The position numbers were made by a program, and so were the translations under genes. The notes below the pieces were generated by a model. The model searched no databases, was not told the origin of the DNA, and worked only from the letters and a program-made list of their open reading frames with translations. DNA of 64,000 nt, taken from contig NC_088321.1 in assembly GCF_910592395.1 (NCBI RefSeq), positions 14,694,001-14,758,000 of the forward strand, in the 5' to 3' direction. The number at the start of each line of letters is the position of its first letter. The stretch's first letter is position 1. Positions 24,001 to 31,923 of this stretch are shown here, in pieces. This stretch comes from Lineus longissimus (lineage: Eukaryota > Nemertea > Pilidiophora > Heteronemertea > Lineidae).

Positions 24001-25978
24001 TCACATCCCACAGAGATCTCAGGTGAGAAGTCAGACTAAACTAGACCACGCGCCAAAGACTGAGGACATCAGTCATACTGATACTATGAGTACTACGAGG
24101 TGCCCAAATGGATCTCCACACAAACTAATGATTCGTATGGCAATACAACTATAACTTTAGAGTAGACCGATGTGGCATGACCCCTATGGAAAGCCTGGTT
24201 TGGTGCATGCTGGACTCCAAGCCATGACGGGGTCCATCTCTTATTAAACATGTTAGAGACGAGTGATATGAATAAAGACGAGCAAATGCTTTTTTGTAAA
24301 ACTCCACGTACATTTACACTAGGCTCTTCTGTACAAAATTGAAGTAAAAGCATTTGCTAGTCTTTATTGATATCACCCATTGGCCTGGTCCTGTGTGTAG
24401 AAGAGCCATAACAAGCATATCAAACACTAAGAAAGATGATTTTCCCTCGATACCGGGTACGTTTTTGTCCTCATTTCTCAGCTCAGTAGTGCCATTCACA
24501 GACAACAAATGATGGAATGATATGACAATTTGCCGTATCATAAAATTCTTACCATTCCAGATACTAAACTTCAGTTGGGCCCTGTCCAAGTGCTCAACAT
24601 ATTCTCCAAGATATTCATTGAGGAAGTTCAGAATCAAGGACTTCAAAAGCATTTCCAAATCAACATGCAAACTAAAACAGACACAAAAGGGATAAAATCG
24701 CAAACACTGGCCAAAACATTAGAAGGCTATCAGTAGATGAGATCAGACCTCTATCGTCTGACCCTTTAAAGTTTACAATAACAGGACTGAATGTACTGGT
24801 AAAGTGCATGTAATAGTACCAGTAGAATGCCAGGGCTAATGTCTCCTATGCCCTGTCAAGCACGGCCCTCTGACGCTGCATTTTTGTCCACTGAAAAGTG
24901 CACGCAATCTTGAGCCTATTGCCCCTATGATGGGCAAAGCATGCATCAAGGAATAAATTATAGAAGGGTGTGAAACATTTTAGGAAAATGGTCGCGTTAC
25001 CACGACAAAGTTTAGTTACCGAATTCCCTTATAAATGTGTGTCATTGTCAACATGGCCAAACCAATTGCACGTATCGTGTTATAATGATTATTATAAAGG
25101 TTACAGAATTCCCTTATGTCATGGTCAATGACTGAGGTCAAATCAGTGTGATGAAAAACCTCTTAGTCTTACCCTCTATCTATCTCCTAACTATCACAGG
25201 TACCACTGTGCCTGGAGAAATCTCTGTTGAGAACCCCGATGACCAGAGTAAAAGATTTGTTTCCTTTATCCGGACTATTTACGATGGCAATCTGTAACTT
25301 AGTCTTGTCAATTTAACCACAAGAATAGAACATGAATTCCTGTGGATGTGACATTGTCTTTGACATACTGGTTGTGACTACTGACTGGAACTTCAGAAGA
25401 CGATTGTGACATTGTCTCTGACATATGTTCAGCTTGTGACTTTGTCTCTGACAATTGAGAGAACTGCTCTGTCAGTGGCAAATGTTGTAGGCATCCACTA
25501 TCAACGAAAAAATAGTGTTTTACTTTTACATTCAGAACATGCTGGACAGAGCCTTCTGAATCTGTGTAGGCCTAACTCAAGTAGGGCGATTGTCTGACAT
25601 CTCTGACTCTGTCATGGTTTATGGCGACTTCATCAGCTTTATTATATCCTTGATTACCTTTGCATTGCCATAGCAGCAACATCATCATTACATGCATACA
25701 GAACAACATACATGTACAATCAACATGATCAGATGATAGAGGCATATACAATGGCTACACAATGTCAATGACAGTGATTACTGATAATCATAGACAGAAA
25801 GATTTACCTCCCCAGATGCCCAACTTCAGCTGCGATTTGTCCAAATTCTCGACATAATCACCGAGATATTTATTAAGCAAATCCACAATGATGGACTCAA
25901 AGACCATCTTGATGGCTTGCCAGTGCACTCAGATGATGCACTTTGCAAAAATCGGGAAACTTTTCAGAACAAATCTCA
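45..25978 (-). CDS. VPS13C: VPS13A/C-type bridge lipid-transfer protein, N-terminal part (closest to VPS13C)
   Basis: VPS13 proteins are rod-shaped bulk lipid channels at membrane contact sites (ER to late endosome, mitochondrion or lipid droplet). Coding exons, 5' to 3' on the minus strand: 25808-25907 (or 24553-24652), 21976-22019, 21202-21244, 18305-18400, 17753-17854, 17361-17432, 15180-15200 (tentative), 13636-13802, 11850-11990, 11380-11434, 10818-10948, 10359-10640, 9679-9838, 9196-9299, 7179-7526, 6561-6619, 5851-6003, 5332-5410, 4830-4880, 2236-2441, 1590-1902, 1105-1350, 605-842, 45-268. Every junction has GT/AG signals and phases agree, giving 1145 codons; the gene continues left of the window. 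Landmarks are the chorein start ([20 protein letters not shown]), [11 protein letters not shown], the [17 protein letters not shown] block, [16 protein letters not shown], a Gly/Trp/Lys segment ([17 protein letters not shown]) and [20 protein letters not shown]. The Lys-rich exon and KPKEDTF favour VPS13C over VPS13A; it may be a pre-duplication A/C gene. Introns hold many repeats. Confidence 0.93.
915..1080. repeat. Dispersed ~150 bp repeat (ATGGTTATTTTT... family), copy 1
   Basis: Shares an ordered series of blocks (ATGGTTATTTTT, CCGATTTCGAAAATTCAAAG, TCTGTCAAATTAA, an A-rich run, AGAAATGTCTCA) with 2080-2215, 37745-37895 and 39728-39885. No terminal inverted repeat or coding potential seen. 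Confidence 0.6.
2080..2215. repeat. Dispersed ~150 bp repeat, copy 2
   Basis: Same block order as the copy at 915-1080, again in a VPS13 intron and in the same plus-strand orientation. Confidence 0.6.
2500..2613. mobile_element. Small fold-back MITE (~114 bp)
   Basis: The left arm GTAGAATGGGGTAATTGTAG is answered by CATTACCCCATGCTACCCTAC; both arms run into AGCCCCTG/CAGGGGCT, leaving about 50 bp between them. Non-coding, in a VPS13 intron. Confidence 0.55.
3715..3860. repeat. AT-rich tandem repeat (~50 bp unit, 3 copies)
   Basis: Three imperfect copies of a unit containing AAAATTTGGCCAATC followed by T/A runs (TTTTTCAATTTTC). In the intron between VPS13 exons 2236-2441 and 4830-4880. The rest of that intron (2614-4829) shows low-complexity A/T runs and the fold-back at 4430-4606. 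Confidence 0.6.
4430..4606. mobile_element. Fold-back MITE with CCCGGTGTA ends
   Basis: Begins CCCGGTGTAAAAGTAAAAAG and ends CTTCTACACCGGG, an imperfect ~25 bp terminal inverted repeat that includes GTGTCC/GGACA motifs. About 175 bp, non-coding. Confidence 0.55.
6211..6420 (-). pseudogene. LINE (non-LTR) reverse transcriptase C-terminal fragment
   Basis: Minus-strand translation contains [20 protein letters not shown] followed by NS, matching the common end of CR1/L2-type reverse transcriptase ORFs (...FSVAAPxLWNSLP...). Only the last ~70 codons remain, in a VPS13 intron. A tRNA B-box-like GGGTTCAAATCCC lies just beyond it (minus strand, about 6428-6440). Confidence 0.6.
7788..8972. repeat. 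Minisatellite, 58 bp unit, ~20 copies
   Basis: Tandem units of GAAGACCAGGTGTTCAATGA plus two copies of GTCATAAGGTTATTGCTT. Units are almost identical (TTATCG/TTATTG, GGTC/GGTT variants), implying recent expansion. It occupies most of the VPS13 intron between exons 9196-9299 and 7179-7526. Confidence 0.95.
9930..10240. repeat. Minisatellite, 49 bp unit, ~6 copies
   Basis: Repeats of AAGGTCAGCCACAGGAAACT plus GTCACGATCAAGGTCAGCCTGTCATGCTC. Because 49 is not a multiple of 3, the array opens short frames in all three phases; these are not genes. It lies in a VPS13 intron. Confidence 0.92.
11090..11160. repeat. Short tandem repeat, 24 bp unit, 3 copies
   Basis: AGCAGACGGCATGCTGTCTGT is repeated three times, itself partly palindromic (GCAAGC / GCATGC centres). 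In a VPS13 intron. Confidence 0.7.
11622..11825 (-). mobile_element. LINE (L2/CR1-like) 3' end with ATTG tail
   Basis: Read on the minus strand: [20 protein letters not shown] and then EDIF-type residues to a stop (the reverse transcriptase C-terminus), a short 3' UTR with a GGCGCTATAC motif, and a (TTGA)n tail at 11622-11642. The tetranucleotide tail and RT end are typical of L2/CR1-group 3' truncated insertions. Confidence 0.75.
12249..12426. mobile_element. pogo-like MITE, reverse orientation
   Basis: TA-flanked, CAGTGGAACCTCCCTTAGCG to GAGAGGTTCTACTG. Same internal blocks as the copy at 39099-39276 but inverted. A further right-half fragment lies at 12449-12508. Confidence 0.88.
12449..12508. 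mobile_element. pogo-like MITE, partial
   Basis: ATCAAAACTAGTGTCCTTAG then two TAGAGAGG-type blocks, ending GTGTCCACTG-TA. Half an element, 22 bp from the full copy at 12249-12426. Confidence 0.7.
13062..13239. mobile_element. pogo-like MITE, forward orientation
   Basis: TA-CAGTAGAACCTCTCTATTAA ... GATAGGTTCTACTG-TA; complete copy in a VPS13 intron. Confidence 0.9.
14662..14940. mobile_element. hAT-like MITE
   Basis: Terminal inverted repeats CAGGGTTTCCGCCAG / CTGGCGGAAACCCTG enclose 279 bp of G- and A-run-rich DNA. AAACC on both sides may be a target duplication; hAT elements normally make 8 bp, so the class assignment rests on the CAGGG end only. Confidence 0.65.
15180..15200 (-). CDS. 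VPS13C: Candidate 21-nt VPS13 microexon
   Basis: TTTTTTTCTTCAG precedes and GTAGATGAT follows a 21-nt segment encoding VKKPKPE, phase 1 on both sides, lying between the Lys-rich exon and the DTFAEKL exon. It continues the Lys/Pro-rich linker style. Size makes chance occurrence possible. Confidence 0.4.
16050..16262. repeat. Tandem repeat, ~29 bp unit, ~7 copies
   Basis: Repeats of TTCTGAACTATGTTTTCCAG plus TTTTCAGTC. Non-coding, in the intron between the tentative microexon and exon 17361-17432 of VPS13. Confidence 0.85.
16451..16504. mobile_element. pogo-like MITE, right-end fragment
   Basis: Three AATAGAGAGG blocks ending GGTTCTGCTG-TA. Confidence 0.65.
16698..16853. repeat. Tandem repeat, 22 bp unit, 7 copies
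   Basis: Copies of TTGCGTTGCCTGTTTTCAGAAA with single-base variants. Non-coding, VPS13 intron. Confidence 0.88.
17361..17432 (-). CDS. VPS13C: VPS13 lysine-rich, phase-symmetric exon
   Basis: A 72-nt exon (phase 1 in and out) encoding [20 protein letters not shown] plus TKK. A comparable Lys-rich insertion exists at this place in VPS13C and not in VPS13A. Because the phases match, it can be skipped without breaking the frame. Confidence 0.7.
18447..18912. mobile_element. pogo-like MITE with internal 18 bp minisatellite expansion
   Basis: Ends match the family (TAGTAGAACCTCTCTATTAA ... GGAGGTTCCACTG, TA flanks), but the right-hand block TTGTCCTCAATAGAGAGG is repeated 16 times without variation at 18583-18870, stretching the element from ~178 to 466 bp. 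The long frames through the array on both strands are periodic artefacts (18 is a multiple of 3). Confidence 0.92.
19650..20515. repeat. Tandem repeat, 122 bp unit, ~7 copies
   Basis: Units contain AGAGTGAAAAACCCCCATTG, AAGTACAACTCACTGGTGAA and CAGTACTAATTAATAGTATA. Alternating variants (TTAACTTAACAG / TTAACTTTACAG) suggest two-unit duplication steps. In a VPS13 intron; short minus-strand frames repeat every 122 bp and are not genes. Confidence 0.93.
20791..20968. mobile_element. pogo-like MITE, reverse orientation
   Basis: TA-CAGTGGAACCTCCTTTAGCG ... GAGAGGTTCTACTG-TA; complete. Confidence 0.9.
21650..21800 (-). mobile_element. Possible tRNA-derived SINE fragment
   Basis: Minus strand reads TAGTTGTAACGGTACAGG (A-box-like) then CACGAGTTCAACTCTGGG (B-box-like), at tRNA spacing, without a foldable tRNA. 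Confidence 0.4.
22081..22265. mobile_element. pogo-like MITE, 5'-truncated
   Basis: Lacks the outer left terminus, begins CACTAAGGACACCCTCTGGA, and has an extra TTGTCCTTAATAGAGAGG block before the right end GGAGGTTCCACTG. Confidence 0.8.
22316..22400 (+). mobile_element. tRNA-derived SINE head
   Basis: TGGCACAATGGTTGAGCG (A box) and CCGGGTTCAACACCCGG (B box in a T-arm hairpin) are spaced as in a tRNA, but the 5' flank does not pair with GGCGCCA to form an acceptor stem. Likely a SINE promoter rather than a tRNA gene. Confidence 0.6.
22644..22724. mobile_element. pogo-like MITE fragment, reverse orientation
   Basis: ATCTCTCTAATCAGGACACC to AGAGAGGTTCTATA; only the distal half is present. Confidence 0.7.
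22760..22941. mobile_element. pogo-like MITE, reverse orientation, diverged
   Basis: TA-CAGTGTAACCTCACTTAGCA ... AAGTTATATTGCACTG-TA; all internal blocks present with many substitutions, an older copy. Confidence 0.8.
23445..23640. repeat. Dispersed ~190 bp repeat, copy A
   Basis: Ordered similarity (ACACAATGCTGTAGAGCAGTTA, GAAACTTGGTA, ATTTTCAAATTCAA, ACCTTTAA end) to 35517-35757 and, partly, 58378-58500. Confidence 0.55.
24250..24380. mobile_element. Palindromic MITE (~120 bp)
   Basis: GATATGAATAAAGACGAGCA AATGCTTTT on the left is inverted as AAAAGCATTTGCTAGTCTTT ATTGATATC on the right, around a TACATTTACACTAGGC centre. It is the uninterrupted relative of the element split by a pogo-like MITE at 32428-32730. 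Confidence 0.7.
24553..24671 (-). CDS. VPS13C: Alternative VPS13 first coding exon (1b), duplicated chorein start
   Basis: A second copy of the first coding exon lies 1.2 kb inside intron 1. From ATG at 24650-24652 it encodes [20 protein letters not shown] then [13 protein letters not shown]. Coding part is exactly 100 nt like exon 1a, ends in phase 1 at GTAAGAATTT, and joins in frame to the same exon 2. By eye 18 of 33 residues are identical to exon 1a. An acceptor-like TGTCTGTTTTAG precedes it at about 24672. Open frame, length, phase and mostly conservative changes all argue for a functional alternative exon rather than a relic; expression is not shown. Confidence 0.75.
25808..25978 (-). 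CDS. VPS13C: VPS13 first coding exon, canonical form (1a)
   Basis: Encodes [20 protein letters not shown] and on to ...IWG, the conserved chorein N-terminus. ATG is at 25905-25907 (context CATCAAGATGG). The exon ends in phase 1 at a GTAAATC donor. Upstream of the ATG a pyrimidine run plus AG (acceptor end near 25979) suggests the exon is entered by splicing from a 5' non-coding exon that I could not locate. Confidence 0.9.
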
Positions 25979-26250
25979 CTAAAAAAGGGGGATGGGCTGA
26001 CAGCATTTGAAGCCTGCTTACGCACATGAAAAATGAATGAATGTTCTGCCAGAAAAAGAGTGCACAAAAATATCGCTTCAAATATCGGTTTAAATGATTT
26101 CAAATCAATGCAATTAAACTGATTATGTATAAAAAGTCGTTTTTTTGTATAATCATTGAAATGATAAAAGGATGGATTTAATTTTGGCTATCAATGAAGA
26201 GGTCATCAATAATCCGCGGCATAAAGGTGGCAGCACCATAGGATGTGTAT

Positions 26251-27064
26251 GTATGGCAAGCCAAAGCGGAATTTATTCAAGACTTTAGAATTACCATTCA
26301 AGAAGTTAAATATAAGTTCAAGAAGGAAATATATGTTCAAGACTAAAATATGTTCAACCTTGAATCAAATGTTTTCAACCTTGAATAAAATATGTTCAAC
26401 CTTGAATAAAATATGTTCAACCTTGAACAAAATATGTCCAACCTTGAACAAAATATATTCAACCTTGAACAAAATATATTCAAGACTCACGTGACCATAT
26501 TCAAGACGCACGTGACCACAAAATTGATGACGTAGAGCGTAGAATCTGTGGTACTTCCGATGCGTTCTGTTTCACGACAGGCATTGCGCATTTTGAACCT
26601 ATAATTTGCCTGATGTCTGTGAAACATGTATCGACTCTGACATTCACTCGGCATCCATGTCATGATGTGTAGGATTACAGTACATGTCAGGTGTAGGCGG
26701 CTAGGTACGTGTACAACCATGTGTCAAAACCTCGTGCGAACAATTCGAGCTCCGAAACGCAACACAAGTACCATGGGTTCGGGAAAGTTCGGGAAAGTCC
26801 GTAAAGCATCAAAACATGAGCAACTACGTCATCAATTTTTGTGGTCACGTGCGTCTTGAATATGGTCACGTGAGTCTTGAATATATTTTGTTCAAGGTTG
26901 AATATATTTTGTTCAAGGTTGACAATATTTGATTCAAGGTTGACAATATTTGATTCAAGGTTGACAATATTTGATTCAGGATTGAACATATTTTGGTCTT
27001 GAACATATATTTAACTTCTTGAATAGTAATTCCACGGTCTTGAATAAATTCCGCTTTGGCTTGC
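26251..27064. mobile_element. Fold-back transposon A with TTCAACCTTGAA-rich arms
   Basis: Arms start TATGGCAAGCCAAAGCGGAA and end with its inverse TTCCGCTTTGGCTTGCCATA, with TA at the ends, followed inward by tandem AATATGTTCAACCTTGAA blocks and CACGTGACC motifs. The core (about 26505-26850) is unique sequence shared with element B. No transposase seen. Confidence 0.8.
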
Positions 27065-27065
27065 C

Positions 27066-28046
27066 ATATGTATGGCAAGCCAAAGCGGAATTTATTCAAG
27101 ACTTTAGAATAACCATTCAAGAAGTTAAATATAAGTTCAAGAAGGAAATATATGTTCAAGACTAAAATATGTTCAACCTTGAATCAAATGTTTTCAACCT
27201 TAAATAAAATATGTTCAACCTTGAACAAAATATGTTCAACCTTGAATAAAATATGTCCAACCTTGAACAAAATATATTCAACCTTGAACAAAATATATTC
27301 AAGACTCACGTGACCATATTCAAGACTCACGTGACCATATTCAAGACGCACGTGACCACAAAATTGATGACGTAGAGCGTAGAATCTGTGGTACTTCTGA
27401 TGCGTTCTGTTTCACGACGTGATTGATTGCCTGTATAGCCTTAACACTCAAACATGTCAAAAGACAACGAGAATCCGATACAGTGGTATGAAAGGTGAGA
27501 GGCATTGCGCATTTTGAACCTATAATTTGCCTGATATGTCTGTGAAACATGTATCGACTCTGACATTCACTCGGCATCCATGTCATGATGTGTAGGATTA
27601 CAGTACATGTCAGGTGTAGGCGGCTAGGTACGTGTACAACCATGTGTCAAAACCTTCGTGCGAACAATTCGAGCTCCGAAACGCAACACAAGTACCATGG
27701 GTTCGGGAAAGTCTGGACGCGGGTTCGGGAAAGTCCGTAAAGCATCAAAACATGAGCAACTACGTCATCAATTTTGTGGTCACGTGCGTCTTGAATATGG
27801 TCACGTGAGTCTTGAATATATTTTGTTCAAGGTTGAATATATTTTGTTCAAGGTTGGACATATTTTATTCAAGGTTGAACATATTTTATTCAAGGTTGAA
27901 CATATTTTATTCAAGGTTGAAAACATTTGATTCAAGGTTGAACATATTTTAGTCTTGAACATATATTTCCTTCTTGAACTTATATTTAACTTCTTGAATG
28001 GTAATTCTAAAGTCTTGAATAAATTCCGCTTTGGCTTGCCATAGAT
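27066..28046. mobile_element. Fold-back transposon B, second copy with an extra 81 bp in the core
   Basis: Same arms and core as 26251-27064, abutting it head to tail. It carries 27419-27499, absent from copy A, which begins GT and ends AG. Both elements fill the interval between the divergent VPS13 and FBXO28 genes. Confidence 0.8.
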
Positions 28047-28848
28047 GTGGTTCTTCGTCTCCCTGTCGCTGGGCAATGTGGATTTTACATACACCCGTTG
28101 AAATTCTCACATGTGGCAGAGACAGTAGATTGAGTGAGACTAGCCTCAATAATCACCATTGCCGACACTTGGAGAATGTGTAGTTTGGGAAGGTGTAAAC
28201 TGTTGATGAAATTGCTGATGAAAATGTTGATGGGGTCCTCTAAATTTGGTGGCTTGATATTTGTTTGTTTTTTAAATATTTTTCATCGGCGGAAGCAGGC
28301 TTCAAATGCTGTCAGCCTATTCCCTTTTTTAGTGTTCCGGAACGCTAGAGAACGGGGAGGCGAATACACCCTCGGTTTGCCGGCGCCTTCTACGATTTAT
28401 TCCGGGTTTCATTTTATAGGCAGCCTCACAGTGAAAGTTACGAGGCTGTATCTCTTCGAAAAATAACGATTTAAACATTAAACAAAATAATTCACTGATA
28501 ATTAAAGGGTTAGATAGTTTCTTAGATAGCCTTCCCGTATATTGACCGGAAAAAGAATTGTCTGGTCGCTTCAAAAATGCTAAAAAAGTTAATTGAATTG
28601 CGTCCGAAAACAGACACCTTACCTTTGTTTTGTACAGAAGTTGTAAAAATCACCATATGAGATCGATTATCGGATGTGTTTTGCAATTTTTGCTTGATTT
28701 CATTGCTTTAGCACTTAGCAAGTCATGGAACTACTTCATCTCCATTTGTTAAGAGTGCATCTGAACATCGAACGCACTGTATAAAAGTTTATCTGGTATT
28801 GAAATATTTTATTTTTTACTATTTGAATATTACAGTCGTTCAACAGCC
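28047..28848. promoter_or_regulatory. FBXO28 5' region with TATA-like box
   Basis: No coding exon seen. TATAAAAG at 28780-28787 lies 62 bp before the ATG at 28849, so a start near 28810 would leave a ~40 nt leader. TATTACAG at 28829-28836 could instead be a splice acceptor from an upstream leader exon. 28275-28335 is an inverted copy of sequence just upstream of VPS13 exon 1a. Confidence 0.3.
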
Positions 28849-31123
28849 ATGGAGCCAAGTCGAAAGAAGCAGAAGAAAGACAATGGCCGCCCTTCTGCGT
28901 CATCACGTCGTACACGGGCGCACAAGTCGCCCACACCTGAACCTGAAAATGAAGGCGCCACCAGCAGAAGGTTACCAATGCCCTCGCTTGACCCCCTCTT
29001 GCGGTCAGGGTCGCTGATCAGCTCTCTCACGGACAAAACCCTCGAGGAGATGGAATCGTATTTTACAACTACCATTAAGAAAAAAAACGTAGCAGCAGCT
29101 GTTGGTACAGCAGCGTCCTCTAAAACTGTTGCAGCAGCAGCATCTGGAACATCTGCATCAACATCTGGTGCGACGAAAACTACAACGATCAAAACTTCGA
29201 CGTATGTGCCAAAATTCGGCCCGAGTACGAATGTCATGCAGTTGATCCAAGAGAAATTCAAAATGAACTTTCCGGATCCGTCGAATTTAAACGGCGATGA
29301 GAAGGATAAAGCGCCGCCTGGTGGTGAGAAAACTGAGGAGGTGGAGAAGGTGGAAAACATCAACGCGGATTGTCCACTCTTTCAACTTCCAACAGAATTA
29401 GTGTCACATATTTTTGAAGAGTACATGACGTTTGATGAGGTTTCAAAGGTCCGAGGGGTAAGTATCTGTATGTAACAAAACGTAATTGACAACTTTCTAT
29501 TGACAAATTGGAAGGAGGTTACATGAGCTATAAAACATGAATATATGAAACTTGTGAATGAGTTGAAATTATTGGACTGAAGCATTTTATTCAGACATAA
29601 TCTTGGTTCTCTATTTTAGGTTTCACGCTGGTTTAGAAACACCAGTGGCGACCATCTCAACCGTGCATTTTCCCGGCTACAGTCAAAGATGCAGGGCAGG
29701 TTCCAAGCGATCAAGTCTCAAATGCCGCGGCGGGAGTCTGCACGAAGGAAGCACCCCCTGGCGAGGGAATGTGACATCATAGAGACGGTGCATATGCGCC
29801 TGACGTTACTTCAGATGACATTTGGCCGTCATATCGACAGGCGCCATTGTTGTTTCTTCCCTGGTGCCGTAAGTTTCATTTTCTAATCATTTCATTCCAA
29901 TTTGCGGCCATCTTGGCTTTTTCAGCCATCCTCGTGGGAGAGACTGGTCTCAGCCCTGGTCGGCAACCAGTCTAGGAGAGAAACTACAAATTCTACAACG
30001 TTAAATCTAGGCCCATCAGCCCGGCAATGGCAACCTGACAAGGAGACTGAAACTCCAAAATAAAAGCTGACTGGAGTCCGAGCGCATCAGCCATACTGGC
30101 GTCCGACCGGGTGCATGGAACAACAGCCAATAATGGCTATATAGACCACTTTATTTCGTTAATGGTTCATCAACTGGTCTACCACAGCGCTGAAGTTATA
30201 TTTTAGGCAACATCTTATCAATTAATCAATTAACTGATACAATTAATGAATTATCTCATAACTTTATAAATGAACTTTATTTTGTGTGTTACAGATCATT
30301 GATGAGGTCTACCGCATCCTAGATTACATCAAGACCACATCGAACCTGGGCCGAGCGTACAAAGTCACCGACGAATTGTTCGATCTCTCAACGATGGCGA
30401 TGGAATATTTCAAGGACAAGGTCGAACCAACACTGCCAGAAGTCAATTACTTCACAACGGAATTCCCAGATTTGACGAATACATTTAAATGTGAGTCGTT
30501 TGTAGACTTGGAAGTTCTTAAGCTGCTTTGGTCCTTTGTCCTATTTTCGTGTAGGGGAGTGATACTCCTTGTTGCTAACCTTAAAATGCTTTGGAAATCA
30601 GGACAAGTTCTGGCTCAGTCTGATAAATAGTTCAGCTCAGCTGAGCCAAGCAGACTTCAGTAAGTCAACGGGCTACTTGTGTAGTTTTCGCATTTTGTCA
30701 CTTTGAAGTTTGAATGTTTCTTGATTTATTTCAGCTTCACTCACAGGTGTAGCGCCAATCCTGCGGACACCAACCGACAAGCCGGCACAACCACCGAAGG
30801 CACCCTCAACAGCCCCGCCCAGTAACCAAGGCAACCAGGACAAGGAAGACAAACAGACGCAACTCAAACGACAGGTACGCAACCAACAACTTGAGATGCT
30901 GCGTGTTAAACGAGATTTGACGCGGTATCGCGGTAGGACTGTACGTCTGGAGAAACAGAACGGAGACTTTAATCTACGGTTGTCGCATTTTGAAAAAAAG
31001 GATGACGAACGCGAGAGAAAGTTGAACATTGCTTTGGAAGAGTTACGAAAATGTCAGACGGAGTTGTGCAGCATGAAACAGATTGTGCAGTCGAGAGTGT
31101 CGCCGCCTGTTGTTGAGAATTGA
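28849..31123 (+). CDS. FBXO28: FBXO28-like F-box protein
   Basis: Substrate adaptor of an SCF (SKP1-CUL1-F-box) ubiquitin ligase; vertebrate FBXO28 is a nuclear protein acting on topoisomerase II-alpha and MYC. Exons 28849-29457, 29620-29868, 30295-30490 and 30735-31123 (stop 31121-31123) join in frame to 480 residues; human FBXO28 is shorter (about 370), the difference being a low-complexity Lys/Ser/Ala/Thr N-terminus here (residues 1-165). F-box at about 178-215 (LFQLPTELVSHIFEEYMTFD). Downstream, QMPRRESARRKHPLARECDI, FFPGA/IIDEVYRIL and LSTMAMEYFKDK are blocks characteristic of FBXO28. A Pro-rich linker (PAQPPKAPSTAPPSNQGNQD) leads to a C-terminal coiled coil (about 395-470). The vertebrate basic C-terminal tail is absent. 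Confidence 0.93.
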
Positions 31124-31139
31124 GAGCACGCGCTTTAGG

Positions 31140-31620
31140 ATAGGCAACTAATGCTCATGATGCGGTATCCCGGGAGGACTGTATGGTTTTAGAAATCAAA
31201 TGTAACAAAGTGGAGACTTGAATTTATGATTGTTGCATTCGGTAAAAGGAGGATGACGAATTGGAAGGAAGCTTTGGAAAAGTTGTGAAAACGTCAAACG
31301 GAGTTGTATGGTATGAAACATACTGTGCACTTGTAGGTGTCTCCACCTGTTGTCAACGATTGAAACTAAGGACATGTGGTTTAGGATCACAAGGGCAAAT
31401 TTGATGCTGCATGTTCAAAATGTTTGACGTGGTATTATGTACATTTGGTGAAATAGAGTGTAGGCTTTGATTTGCAATCATTGCATTTCGAACTTGATAC
31501 ATTGAACGGAAGTGAAAGTAATGAAGACATGCAAAACGCGTTGTGTAGTTTGAGGCAGATTGTTGGGTCGCAGGTGACACCATCTGTTGGAGAGAACAGT
31601 AACTAAGGACATGTGGTTTT
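31140..31620 (+). pseudogene. Two decayed tandem copies of the FBXO28 terminal exon
   Basis: 31150-31385 and about 31405-31620 both align with the end of the last FBXO28 exon (30890-31135): shared blocks include GCGGTAT..GG.AGGACTGTA, GCTTTGGAA.AGTT.CGAAAA and GACGGAGTTGT..ATGAAACA in copy 1, and GACATGCAAAACGCGTTGTG and AGGCAGATTGTTGGGTCGCA in copy 2. The two copies share CTAAGGACATGTGGTTT after the stop position. Both carry internal stops. They lie in the probable 3' UTR. Confidence 0.75.
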
Positions 31621-31728
31621 GGTGAGAGTGTCAGTGAGATATCTTAGTGAGCTGTCTTAAATGCGGAAAATGAGAGGTCATGTTTTTTTACTTTTCTTCA
31701 TGCCAAATGTATATGTGAAACGTGCCAA

Positions 31729-31923
31729 TATACAAGGTGTTTAAAAAAAAAGGAAACTGTTTCGTGCTCGGTCATCTGCGAGAGTAAATTGGATTTCTTG
31801 GTGTCATAAGAAAGAGGGCATTATTAGGTAATAAATGGTGGCTGCCAATTTCCAAAATATTTAGCTATTTCTAAGACATGAACAAATTAATCTTGAATTC
31901 CTTTTGTTAAAACACCCTGTATA
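31729..31923. mobile_element. Tc1/mariner-like MITE
   Basis: TATACAAGGTGTTT...AAAAAGGAAA and TCCTTTTGTTAAAACACCCTGTATA form imperfect terminal inverted repeats with TA ends around ~150 bp of non-coding DNA. Confidence 0.55.

Noticed and set aside
28134..28466. 110-residue plus-strand frame upstream of FBXO28
   Set aside because: Low-information sequence spanning an inverted duplicate of non-coding DNA; no family resemblance.
29940..30180. Part of FBXO28 intron 2 that looked like a retroelement-derived segment
   Set aside because: I could not find a motif that places it in any element class.
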